Shown one piece after another: positions 7,079-14,601 of a stretch of 18,339 bases of DNA. The notes beneath the pieces are model-generated. The model made no database searches. It was not told where the DNA came from and worked only from the letters and a program-made list of their open reading frames with translations. The translations under genes were made by a program, and so were the position numbers. Position 1 is the stretch's first letter. The number at the start of each line of letters is the position of its first letter. This DNA comes from Clostridiales bacterium (GTDB lineage Bacteria > Bacillota > Clostridia > Christensenellales > Aristaeellaceae): positions 20,193 through 38,531 of the forward strand of contig JAHZHX010000014.1 of the NCBI GenBank assembly GCA_019420065.1. The letters run 5' to 3'.

Positions 7079-8041
7079 ATGGCACTGATTGAAGCCCAAG
7101 GCCTTAGCAAAACGTATACCGTGCGCAAAAAGCGCGACGGACGGTTGCTGCGCGAAAAGAACAGCCTTTGTGCGCTGGATCGGCTTGACCTGCAAATCGA
7201 AGCAGGCGAGCTGGTGGGCTATATCGGCCCCAACGGCGCCGGGAAAAGCACCACCGTGAAACTCCTGTGCGGCATTCTTACCCCTGACGCGGGCACGGCC
7301 TCGGTCTGCGGCCTGATCCCCTGGGAGAAACGCCGCGAGCACGCCGCGCACATCGGCGTTGTTTTTGGTCAGCGTTCGCAGCTATGGTGGGATGTGCCGG
7401 TCATTGACAGCTACCAGCTGCTGCGCGATATTTACCGTATACCCGAAGCGCGTTATCGCGCCCGGCTGGACGAGCTGACGGAAGCGCTGGGCTTGAGCGA
7501 TTTTCTGCGCACGCCGCTGCGGCTGCTCAGCCTGGGGCAGCGCATGCGCGCGGAGCTGGGCGGCAGCCTGCTGCACTCGCCGCAGCTTCTTTTCCTGGAT
7601 GAGCCGACTATCGGCCTGGACGCGGTAAGCAAATTGCAGCTGCGCGATTTTCTGCTGCGCGAGAACCACGAACACGGCACTACCATCCTGCTCACCACCC
7701 ATGACATGGAGGATATTTCGGCGCTGTGTTCCCGCGTGCTGGTATTGGGGCATGGCAAAAAGCTGTTTGACGGCTCGCTGAGCGCCCTTTTGGCCCGTTA
7801 TGACACGCTGCGCACCGTGCGGGTACGCTATCAGGCCGCGCCTGCCTTCCCATCTCTCCCCGCCTGCGCTCAGCTGAACCGGGACGGCGATTATTATGTG
7901 CTGACGTACCCCCCGCGCGAGCTGGCCACCGACCGTATGCTCGCCCTGCTGCAAAACGCCGGAACGATTGCTGAAATGACGCTGCATGAGCGCAGCGTGG
8001 AGCACATGATTGCCGATATGTACCGGGAGATGGCGCTATGA
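7079..8041 (+). CDS. ABC-2 type transporter ATP-binding protein
   Basis: This is the ATPase subunit of a predicted ABC-2 type transporter, 320 residues, with all nucleotide-binding motifs intact. These are Walker A GPNGAGKST (50-58), Q-loop Gln98 in VFGQRSQLWWDVP, signature LSLGQ (150-154), Walker B LLFLDEP (170-176), D-loop IGLDAVS, and switch His208. The WWDVP stretch after the Q-loop is typical of ATPases paired with DUF990/ABC2_membrane_6 permeases. Residues about 225-320 form a C-terminal extension with a DUF4162-like character. The stop codon overlaps the next start as ATGA, indicating translational coupling to the permeases. The substrate is not predictable; related systems export drugs, lipids or antibiotics. 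Confidence 0.93.
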   Translation: MALIEAQGLSKTYTVRKKRDGRLLREKNSLCALDRLDLQIEAGELVGYIGPNGAGKSTTVKLLCGILTPDAGTASVCGLIPWEKRREHAAHIGVVFGQRSQLWWDVPVIDSYQLLRDIYRIPEARYRARLDELTEALGLSDFLRTPLRLLSLGQRMRAELGGSLLHSPQLLFLDEPTIGLDAVSKLQLRDFLLRENHEHGTTILLTTHDMEDISALCSRVLVLGHGKKLFDGSLSALLARYDTLRTVRVRYQAAPAFPSLPACAQLNRDGDYYVLTYPPRELATDRMLALLQNAGTIAEMTLHERSVEHMIADMYREMAL

Positions 8042-8829
8042 AAACCTACTGGTCTGTTTTTGTCATGCGTCTGAAGCTGGAAACCCAGTATCGAGCCGCC
8101 GCGCTGGGCGGACTGGTCACGCAACTGTTCTTCGGCATTATTCTGGTATATCTCTACCGCGCTCTGCTCAATTCTCCGGCGGATACCGCTGCCATGCAGG
8201 CAACGGCCACCTATGTATGGTTCCAGCAGGCATTTTTCCGCATGCTGTTCTCCAGCGACAACACGCTTTCGGGCATCATCCTCAAGGGAGACATGGCCTA
8301 CCAGCTGGTGCGTCCCGTCGATCAGTACAGCTTCTGGTTCGCGCGCACGCTGGCCTCCAAGCTGACGGGCTCGGTCATGCGCGCGATCCCGCTGCTGCTG
8401 ATTGTTTCATGGCTGCCGCAGGGCGTCGGCATGGGACGGCCTGCCAGCCTTCCCGCGCTGCTAAGCGCCATGGCGGCGCTGCTGCTGGGCTTTCTCGTCA
8501 TCACGGCGGTCAGCTCCCTGAGCGACGGTCTGGTGCTGCTGACGCTGGACAACCGCGGCGTGAACGCCATTTTGTCCTTCCTGATTGTCTTTTTCGGCGG
8601 CAATCTGCTGCCGCTGACGCTGTTCCCCGCGTCCTGGCAGCGGGCGATCGCTTATTTGCCCTTCTCGCAGATCCTGGACACCCCCATCCGCCTGTATACC
8701 GGTGAATACGCCCTTGCGTCTTTTCCCGGGCTTGCGCTGATGCAGCTGGCGTGGCTTGCCTTTTTTGTGGCAGTCGGCCGGCTGCTGTGGCGCGGCACGC
8801 TGCGGCGCATTGTTGTGCAGGGAGGTTAA
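8038..8829 (+). CDS. ABC-2 type transporter permease 1
   Basis: This 263-residue membrane protein has about six hydrophobic segments, including residues around 22-42, 110-130, 140-160, 180-200 and 230-252. The conserved LKGDMAYQLVRPVDQYSFWFARTLASK stretch at about 81-107 is the cytoplasmic coupling-loop signature of the ABC-2 (DUF990-like) permease group. It starts in a 4-base ATGA overlap with the ATPase gene and is followed after 3 bases by a second permease, so the complex is probably a heterodimer of permeases with an ATPase dimer. Confidence 0.88.
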   Translation: MKTYWSVFVMRLKLETQYRAAALGGLVTQLFFGIILVYLYRALLNSPADTAAMQATATYVWFQQAFFRMLFSSDNTLSGIILKGDMAYQLVRPVDQYSFWFARTLASKLTGSVMRAIPLLLIVSWLPQGVGMGRPASLPALLSAMAALLLGFLVITAVSSLSDGLVLLTLDNRGVNAILSFLIVFFGGNLLPLTLFPASWQRAIAYLPFSQILDTPIRLYTGEYALASFPGLALMQLAWLAFFVAVGRLLWRGTLRRIVVQGG

Positions 8830-8832
8830 GGC

Positions 8833-9633
8833 ATGCTTGATTCCATCCGTTTGTATCTTAGGTCCTGTCGCATGCTGATGCGCTGCCAGATGCAGTACCG
8901 CACCTCGTTTTTGATGAACTGCCTTTCCCAGCTGATGATGCTGGGAACCGAGCTGGCTGCCGTGCTGCTGCTTATGGACCGCTTTTCTTATCTCGGGCAA
9001 TGGAGCTCGGGCGAGATCATTTTCTTTTTCGGCCTTATCAGCATGTCTTTCTACATTTGCGAAGCGTTTGGCCGCGGCATCACCAACTTTTCTTCGTTTA
9101 TCGCGCGCGGCGAGCTGGACAGCCTGCTCATCCGCCCGCGCGGTGTGCTCTTTCAGGTGCTGTGCAGCCAGGCCGACCCGCGCCGTTTCGGCGCTCTTCT
9201 CATCGGTCTGCTGGCGCTGATCCTGGGGTCGTCGCTCGCGCATGTCCACTGGACGGTGCTAAAAGCGCTGCTTTTGCTGTGGAGCATCGCCGGCGGCGTA
9301 GCGCTGACGATGGGACTGTTCTTGATCGAGGCCACGCTATGCTTTTTCAGCGTTAAAAGCATTGAGATGGTCAATGTGCTCACCTATGGCGGGCGCAGCA
9401 CCTGTCAGTATCCCATTGATATCTATCCCCGCCCTTTGCAGCTGCTGTTCACCGTTGTCGCCCCCTTCGCGCTGACAACGCACTTGCCCGCCGCCTATAT
9501 TCTGGACAAGCCGCTGTGGGACACCGGCGTGCTGCACGCCTTTCTTGCGCCGCTCTCCGGCTTTGCTTTTCTCGCGCTGATGATCTTCGTTTTCTATCGC
9601 GGCCTGCGCCATTACCGTTCCACGGGGAGTTAA
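8833..9633 (+). CDS. ABC-2 type transporter permease 2 (ABC2_membrane_6-like)
   Basis: This 266-residue membrane protein is the second permease of the pair. It has about six hydrophobic segments (for example around residues 25-45, 60-80, 115-137, 140-170, 195-215 and 235-258). The loop IARGELDSLLIRPRGVLFQVL is the counterpart of the one in permease 1, and TYGGRSTCQYPIDIYPRPL before the fifth segment is characteristic of the family. ggaggttaagg precedes the ATG at 8833 and overlaps the end of permease 1. recO starts 2 bases after its stop codon. Confidence 0.88.
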   Translation: MLDSIRLYLRSCRMLMRCQMQYRTSFLMNCLSQLMMLGTELAAVLLLMDRFSYLGQWSSGEIIFFFGLISMSFYICEAFGRGITNFSSFIARGELDSLLIRPRGVLFQVLCSQADPRRFGALLIGLLALILGSSLAHVHWTVLKALLLLWSIAGGVALTMGLFLIEATLCFFSVKSIEMVNVLTYGGRSTCQYPIDIYPRPLQLLFTVVAPFALTTHLPAAYILDKPLWDTGVLHAFLAPLSGFAFLALMIFVFYRGLRHYRSTGS

Positions 9634-9635
9634 TC

Positions 9636-10355
9636 ATGGGTGCTTTTTCTGCCGAGGCCATCGTCCTGCGCCGCGCCGATTACCGCGAAAATGACCGCAT
9701 GCTCACGCTGCTTACGCCGCGCGGGCGTATTGACGCGCTTGCGCGCGGCTGCAAGCGCCCCAAATCCCCCTTGCTTCCGGCCAGCGAGGTTTTTACGCTG
9801 GGCAGCTATGAGCTTGTTGCCACCAAAGCGCACTGCCTGGTTTCCGCATGCCTGATTACCGACAGCTTTTATCCCCTGCGCCTGGATATCGACAAGCTTT
9901 CCTGCGCCGCGTATATGGCCAATATATGCGAGGCCAGCGTACAGCCGGATGAAAATGCCCAGCGGCCCTTCCTCCTGCTGGCGCATGCTTTGGGATATTT
10001 AAGCTATCATGCTTATGATCCGCGGGCTGTTCTCAGCGCCTTTCTGCTGCATTACGCCGTTGCCATGGGCTATAAGCCGCGGTTGAATCACTGTGTAAGC
10101 TGCGGACAGGCGCTTGAGGAGCAGGCGGGCGCGCTGTTTGATATTGAGCAGGGCGGCGTGCTTTGCCCTGAATGCGCCGGCAGCATGACGCGCGGCGCAG
10201 CGCTCAAAGCGCCTGAGCTTGCCTGGCTGCGGGAATCGCTGGTCAAGGGCGTTCAGGGCGCACTCCCGGCAGCCGACGCGCCGCTTTCTCTGCTTCAGGC
10301 TTATCTGGAGGTGCGCCTGGAAAAACGGATCCCGCCGCTGATGGTACGTTTATGA
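9636..10355 (+). CDS. recO: DNA repair protein RecO
   Basis: RecO, 239 residues, binds single-stranded DNA and with RecR loads RecA onto SSB-coated gaps in the RecF pathway. The N-terminal OB-fold begins AEAIVLRRADYRENDRMLTL and contains the typical ALARGCKRPKSPLLPASEVF stretch. The helical domain follows, and a four-cysteine zinc site is complete: Cys153/Cys156 in CVSCG and Cys177/Cys180 in CPEC. The ATG at 9636 is chosen because it follows ggggag and gives the family N-terminus. An upstream in-frame ATG at 9516 would add 40 residues lying inside the permease gene. Its place at the end of an ABC transporter operon is not the era-recO order usual in Firmicutes. Confidence 0.95.
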   Translation: MGAFSAEAIVLRRADYRENDRMLTLLTPRGRIDALARGCKRPKSPLLPASEVFTLGSYELVATKAHCLVSACLITDSFYPLRLDIDKLSCAAYMANICEASVQPDENAQRPFLLLAHALGYLSYHAYDPRAVLSAFLLHYAVAMGYKPRLNHCVSCGQALEEQAGALFDIEQGGVLCPECAGSMTRGAALKAPELAWLRESLVKGVQGALPAADAPLSLLQAYLEVRLEKRIPPLMVRL

Positions 10356-10388
10356 ACCATATGTTTTCTTTTAAAGGAGAAAAACACC

Positions 10389-10868
10389 ATGCGAAGAAAA
10401 GACCGTGAGCTGACAAATATTGACGATATCTTTGCCGTTGTCAAATGTTGCAGCGTTGTTCATATTGCGATGATCGATGACGGAAAGCCCTATGCTGTTG
10501 CGCTCAATTTTGGATTCGACCGCCAGGGAAGCGACCTCATTCTCTATCTGCACAGCGCGGCTGAAGGAAAGAAAATCGATATTTTGAAGAAAAATCCCAT
10601 GGTATATCTTCAAATGGATTGCGGCGACGAATTTGTCCAGGGAACGCCGTCAAATCCATGCAGCTGTTCCTGGCGCTTTGACAGTGTAATGGGCAGCGGA
10701 CGCGTTGAGTTCATTACCGATGAAGCCGAACAGAAATATGCCCTGAACCGCATTGTTCAGCACCTGGCCCAAACCGAGGAAGACTTCGAATTTCCGCCGC
10801 AGGCGCTTGCAAAGACTTGCACGTATAAAATCATATCCAAAGACATTACCGGAAAGCATCACGCATAA
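10389..10868 (+). CDS. FMN-binding split-barrel (pyridoxamine 5'-phosphate oxidase-like) protein
   Basis: This 159-residue cytoplasmic protein belongs to the flavin-binding split-barrel group that includes NimA-like nitroimidazole reductases and pyridoxamine phosphate oxidase-like proteins. Visible signatures are GKPYAVALNFGFD (about 33-45), the family-typical LYLHSAAEGKKIDILKKNP (about 52-70) and the SWRFDSVMGSGRVEFI strand-turn (about 94-109). The last strand is TCTYKIISKDITGK. The real substrate is unknown; a flavin-dependent reductase role is inference. The ATG at 10389 follows aaaggagaaa. The gap to recO is only 33 bases and a clear terminator follows, so it is probably the last gene of the unit. 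Confidence 0.87.
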   Translation: MRRKDRELTNIDDIFAVVKCCSVVHIAMIDDGKPYAVALNFGFDRQGSDLILYLHSAAEGKKIDILKKNPMVYLQMDCGDEFVQGTPSNPCSCSWRFDSVMGSGRVEFITDEAEQKYALNRIVQHLAQTEEDFEFPPQALAKTCTYKIISKDITGKHHA

Positions 10869-10878
10869 TGCATCCAGA

Positions 10879-10905
10879 AGCTCCGCTTTACAGCGGGGCT
10901 TTTTT
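10879..10905 (+). terminator. Intrinsic terminator of the YitT-to-PNPOx run
   Basis: An 8-bp stem (agctccgc at 10879-10886, gcggggct at 10893-10900, one G-T wobble) has a 6-nt loop and a following T5 run. It ends exactly where the convergent LysR gene ends (stop at 10904-10906). Confidence 0.85.
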
Positions 10906-11761
10906 ATATATACCGTTTGAAATATAAAAAATCGCAGAATTCCTTTAACGGAACATTGACGGGGGAGGTTTTGCGGTAGAATACATAAACCTCCTGCGTT
11001 GCGTTGAAATCAAGCACGTTCAGTGGAGCGATGTTGTCCTGCGTGTGATCGTTCAGCGCGCGGTATGCGCCGACGGTTAACGCCATGCCTGTTTCTACAT
11101 AGTATTGAAGGCATTGACGGTCGTTGCATTCGATGGCGACGTTGGGTTTGACGCCGTGCTGCTTGCACATTTTTTCATATAAATTGCGCATGCCGTTTCC
11201 GATGCACGGCAGGACAAACGGCTCGTTTGCCAGCTGACGGAAGGTAAGCTCGCGGTTCAGGAGCGGGCTGCTGACAGAGGCTTTTATACAGATGATTTCA
11301 CAGCTGAACAAAAAATGATCCCATTCATTGAGCGATTTGTTTTTTTCGCCAATTACAATATCAAAGTTGTTGAAGCTGCGCAGCGCGTAATCAATGGTAA
11401 TGATGAAATTGATGTTCGGGTGTTTGGACTGGAACTCAACAATTAGTTCGGTTACCCATTTGGGACGCGCCTGAATAACGATGCGCAAGACGGGCTTTTC
11501 CACTTCTTTAGCGGTAATTTGCTGCACGGCATGATCGATGCGGTTAAAGCTTTCCCGTAATTCTTCGGCAAAAAGCTGTCCCTTGGCGTTCAAGCGCAGT
11601 TTGTTGGAAGTACGCTCAAATAGCTTTACGCCCAGCTCGTCCTCCAGACGTTTGATAGAAGCGGATACCGAAGAAGCTGGAACCATATATTTTTCTGCTG
11701 TTTTGGATAGGCTTTCGCTCAATGCGGTTTCATAAAAATACATTAGTTGGCGTAAATTCAT
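10904..11761 (-). CDS. LysR-family transcriptional regulator
   Basis: This 285-residue LysR-type regulator is divergent from the isomerase-fusion-transporter cluster, the usual arrangement for the regulator of such a cluster. Residues 1-60 are the winged helix-turn-helix (MNLRQLMYFYETALSESLSKTAE, then SASIKRLEDELGVKLFER). From about residue 90 there is a periplasmic-binding-like effector domain (VLRIVIQARPKWVTELIVEFQSKHP). It probably senses a product or substrate of the cluster, though the ligand cannot be inferred. The ATG at 11761 has aaaggggaga at a good distance. Base composition is more AT-rich than its plus-strand neighbours, which is common for regulators. Confidence 0.93.
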   Translation of the reverse strand: MNLRQLMYFYETALSESLSKTAEKYMVPASSVSASIKRLEDELGVKLFERTSNKLRLNAKGQLFAEELRESFNRIDHAVQQITAKEVEKPVLRIVIQARPKWVTELIVEFQSKHPNINFIITIDYALRSFNNFDIVIGEKNKSLNEWDHFLFSCEIICIKASVSSPLLNRELTFRQLANEPFVLPCIGNGMRNLYEKMCKQHGVKPNVAIECNDRQCLQYYVETGMALTVGAYRALNDHTQDNIAPLNVLDFNATQEVYVFYRKTSPVNVPLKEFCDFLYFKRYI

Positions 11762-11783
11762 GAATTATCTCCCCTTTAGATAC

Positions 11784-11812
11784 AGTATAGCATATTTTGA
11801 AAAGTATGGCAA
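11784..11812 (-). promoter_or_regulatory. Promoter of the LysR gene
   Basis: On the minus strand TTGCCA (-35, 11807-11812) and TATACT (-10, 11784-11789) have a 17-base spacer, and a TG one base before the -10 makes it extended. The leader is about 16 bases and carries the aaagggg ribosome binding site. Confidence 0.7.
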
Positions 11813-11831
11813 GGATACATGTTTTGGTTAT

Positions 11832-11859
11832 TTGCATGCTTTAAAAAATGTGCTATCCT
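11832..11859 (+). promoter_or_regulatory. Promoter of the isomerase / nitrilase-GDPD / importer cluster
   Basis: An extended -10 TGCTATCCT (11851-11859) has a weak -35 TTGCAT (11832-11837) at 16-base spacing, a pattern that suits an activator-dependent promoter. The expected start is near 11866, giving a leader of about 70 bases before the ATG at 11937. An imperfect inverted repeat (ggatacat at 11813-11820, atgtgctatcc at 11848-11858) flanks the region and may hold the LysR binding site. That last point is only a guess. Confidence 0.5.
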
Positions 11860-11936
11860 AAGAACGTAAAATGGATGATTGCCATATGAATTGTATTTTG
11901 TACATGGATAATGGTCACAAAGCAGGGAGGAGCGTC

Positions 11937-12848
11937 ATGTTCAGGATCGGTATTCAAACCCATACGGGAGGCGCTTTGGGCATAGACGAAACCTATCGTC
12001 TAATTCGGGAGTGCGGCTTTGACGCCGTGGACGCAGGGCTGGATTTTCTGCAAAAATATGACGGACAGCGATGGCCGCTTCTGGGACAGCCAGGCTATAC
12101 GACGGAGCGGGAATATCTGGAGGCGGTCAGGCCATTCAAGGAGGCAGCCAAGAAATACGGCCTGGAGAATTATCAATCGCATGCGCCGTTTCCGACCTAT
12201 GTGCCGGATGAAAGCGGCGAAGTCAATGCGTATTTGCTGGAAATCATGAAAAAGGCCATCATGTGCTGCGACGCGATTGACTGCCGAAGGATCGTGATCC
12301 ATCCTTTTTATCTGCAATATGAGCATCGTCTGGACGCCAAAACCAAGTGGGAAAAGAATATAGAGGGTTACTCGCAGCTGATTCCGCAGGCGAAAAAGTA
12401 TGGCGTAACGATCTGTCTGGAAAACATGACCATCCGCAACCGCGGCAAAAAATATGAGGGCGTATGCGCCACGGCAGCGGAGGCCAACGGATATATCGAT
12501 ACGCTGAACGGGATTGCCGGCGCGAAATGCTTTGCTTTTTGCTATGATACAGGTCATGCGCTGCAAATCAGCCGGGATCCCCGCGAGGAACTGCCGGCAA
12601 TGGGAGAACGCATTGAGTGCTTTCACGTTCATGACAACAGCGGACTGACAGACCAGCACCTCGCTCCCTATATGGGTGTGCTGGATTGGGACAGCTTTAT
12701 TGACGGACTGCGCGCTATCCGATTCAATAAAACGCTGTGTTTTGAAACGGGAGCCATCTGGCGGGTGGTTGCTCGGGCGCTGTGCCCCGATTTAATGAAG
12801 TTTATCGCTCGGACGGGCCGGAGATTTGCGCAGCGGGTTGCCGAATAA
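11937..12848 (+). CDS. Sugar phosphate isomerase/epimerase-like TIM-barrel protein
   Basis: This 303-residue protein has the xylose-isomerase-like (AP_endonuc_2) TIM-barrel fold of metal-dependent sugar isomerases and epimerases such as IolE, IolI or tagatose epimerases. The divalent-metal ligands appear in order: His82 in QSHAPFP, His122 in VIHPF, Glu162 in CLENM, Asp204/His207 in CYDTGHA, His230/Asp233 in CFHVHDN and Glu270 in CFETG. There is no signal peptide, so it acts in the cytoplasm. The ATG at 11937 is chosen because ggagg ends six bases upstream and the barrel starts there (MFRIGIQTHTGG). An in-frame ATG at 11871 would add 22 unconserved-looking residues and lies almost at the predicted transcription start. 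It is the first gene of the LysR-controlled cluster, and the next gene follows after 24 bases. Exact substrate unknown. Confidence 0.88.
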   Translation: MFRIGIQTHTGGALGIDETYRLIRECGFDAVDAGLDFLQKYDGQRWPLLGQPGYTTEREYLEAVRPFKEAAKKYGLENYQSHAPFPTYVPDESGEVNAYLLEIMKKAIMCCDAIDCRRIVIHPFYLQYEHRLDAKTKWEKNIEGYSQLIPQAKKYGVTICLENMTIRNRGKKYEGVCATAAEANGYIDTLNGIAGAKCFAFCYDTGHALQISRDPREELPAMGERIECFHVHDNSGLTDQHLAPYMGVLDWDSFIDGLRAIRFNKTLCFETGAIWRVVARALCPDLMKFIARTGRRFAQRVAE

Positions 12849-12872
12849 CGACAAAAAAGAGAGGAAATTTTT

Positions 12873-14495
12873 ATGAAAGCCTGTATGATTCAGCCCAATT
12901 ATTCCCTGGATTACACCCAATCCGACGCGCATTTTGAATGGCTGCTGCACGCGATGGATCAGTGCGATCCCAGCATGGATATTATCGTTTTGCCGGAAGG
13001 ATGCGATACGCCCTGCTATGCCGGGAACGAGGCGGAATTTTTTCGCAGCGTCGAAAAGTACAACGCTGCGCTGCTGGAAAAGGCAGCCGAAACAGCCCGC
13101 CGCTGCCACGCACTGCTGTTTATCAACGGTACGCGCCAGACAGAGACGGGGCCGCGCAATACCACCTATGCTTTCAACCGTCAAGGGGAGATCGCGGGCT
13201 GCTATTATAAGCAGCATCTGGTGGAAAAAGAGGTTTGCAAGCTCGATAATCAGTATACCTATGCGTATGAAGCGCCCACGGTGCTGGAACTGGACGGGCT
13301 GCGGTTCGGTTTTTTGACCTGCTATGATTTTTATTTTTACGAGGCTTTTGCCAATATGGCCCGGCAGAAGCTGGATATCATTATTGGCTGTTCTCAGCAG
13401 CGCTCGGACAGCAATACGGCGCTGGAGCTGTTTGCCAAGACCGCCGCGTACAACTGCAATGCATATGTGCTGCGCGCTTCCTTCAGTCTGGGCGAAAATT
13501 CGCCTGTGGGCGGCGCGACAATGGTTGTCGCTCCTGACGGCAGTATGCTGCTGAATATGCATAATCAGGTTGGTATGGCCTGCGTTGAGTTTGATCCGAT
13601 GAAAAAATATATAAAGCCCATGGGATTTGGCAACGGCTTTGGTCCGCATTATCAGTATATTGAAGCGGGCCGCCGCCCCTGGAAATACCGTCCTGCCGGC
13701 AGCGCGATTGTGCTTCCTGATGCGCGCATGCCTTATCCCCGCGTATGCTCGCATCGTGGCTTCAATACCATCGCGCCGGAAAACAGCCTGCCCGCCTTTG
13801 GCGCGGCCGTGGCGCTGGGCGCGGAGGAAATTGAGTTTGATTTGTGGGCGACCAAAGACGGCGAAATCGTTTCGCTGCACGATTCCACGCTTGACCGCGT
13901 ATCCGACGGTACCGGGCGGGTATGGGACCATACCTACGATGAGCTGCGCGGCATGGACTTTGGCAGCAAAAAGAGCGAGCATTTCCGTGGCCTGAAAATC
14001 CTCAAATTTGAAGATATTCTGAAAAAATTTGCCTGCCATGTGGTTATGAACATCCACGTAAAAACGCGCAACAACGTGGCGCCTTACAATGAAGCGCATT
14101 TAAAAAAGATCGTTGACCTTATCCGGCAATACGATTGTGAGAAATACTGCTACTTCATGACGGCAAATTACACCCTGCTCAGGCAGATGGGCGATATGGC
14201 GCCCGAGATCGCCCGCTGCGCCGGAGCGGATGAAACGCCGCTGACCATGGTAGACCGCGCCATAGAATTGGGCTGCCAGAAGGTACAGCTGTTCAAGCCG
14301 CATTTCACAAAGGAAATGATCGAGCGCGCGCATGCGCACGGGATCATATGCAATGTGTTTTGGTCCGACGACCCGGAAGAAACAAAGCAGTTCCTGGATA
14401 TGGGAATCGATGTGATTCTTTCCAACGATTATCTGCGCATTGCCAGGACGGTGGAAGCATACAAAGCGGAACACGCGCCGGAAAAAAAGGCGTGA
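12873..14495 (+). CDS. Fusion: nitrilase-superfamily hydrolase plus glycerophosphodiester phosphodiesterase
   Basis: A single uninterrupted 540-residue frame holds two enzymes. Residues 1-270 form a carbon-nitrogen hydrolase with the Glu-Lys-Cys triad at Glu42 (VLPEGCDTP), Lys113 (GCYYKQHLV) and Cys150 (FLTCYDFYFYE). This superfamily hydrolyses amides, carbamoyl groups or nitriles, or transfers acyl groups. Residues about 288-530 form a GDPD TIM barrel, with SHRGFNTIAPENSLPAF (His294, Arg295, Glu303, Asn304), EIEFDLWATKDG (Glu321, Asp323) and LHDSTLDR (His336, Asp337). This family releases glycerol 3-phosphate from glycerophosphodiesters. At the third usual metal ligand the sequence reads NIHVK (His395) rather than N-I-E-x-K. 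No signal peptide or membrane segment is seen, so both act in the cytoplasm, presumably on imported substrate. gagagga precedes the ATG. Confidence 0.9.
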   Translation: MKACMIQPNYSLDYTQSDAHFEWLLHAMDQCDPSMDIIVLPEGCDTPCYAGNEAEFFRSVEKYNAALLEKAAETARRCHALLFINGTRQTETGPRNTTYAFNRQGEIAGCYYKQHLVEKEVCKLDNQYTYAYEAPTVLELDGLRFGFLTCYDFYFYEAFANMARQKLDIIIGCSQQRSDSNTALELFAKTAAYNCNAYVLRASFSLGENSPVGGATMVVAPDGSMLLNMHNQVGMACVEFDPMKKYIKPMGFGNGFGPHYQYIEAGRRPWKYRPAGSAIVLPDARMPYPRVCSHRGFNTIAPENSLPAFGAAVALGAEEIEFDLWATKDGEIVSLHDSTLDRVSDGTGRVWDHTYDELRGMDFGSKKSEHFRGLKILKFEDILKKFACHVVMNIHVKTRNNVAPYNEAHLKKIVDLIRQYDCEKYCYFMTANYTLLRQMGDMAPEIARCAGADETPLTMVDRAIELGCQKVQLFKPHFTKEMIERAHAHGIICNVFWSDDPEETKQFLDMGIDVILSNDYLRIARTVEAYKAEHAPEKKA

Positions 14496-14601
14496 CGGCG
14501 CTCCGGCTTGGTTCAAGCGGGCATGAACTGCATGGCCGCGATGCAACGAGCCGGGGACGGTTTCCCTCCGCCTTGCAAACATAAGAAAGGAGCGTGCGCA
14601 T

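Noticed and set aside
9516..9635. A 40-residue N-terminal extension of RecO
   Set aside because: It lies wholly inside the upstream permease gene and the family N-terminus begins at the ATG at 9636 behind a ribosome binding site.
12792..14099. A 435-codon minus-strand open frame opposite the nitrilase-GDPD gene
   Set aside because: Same kind of antisense shadow in GC-rich coding DNA; the plus-strand frame has intact catalytic motifs in both domains.
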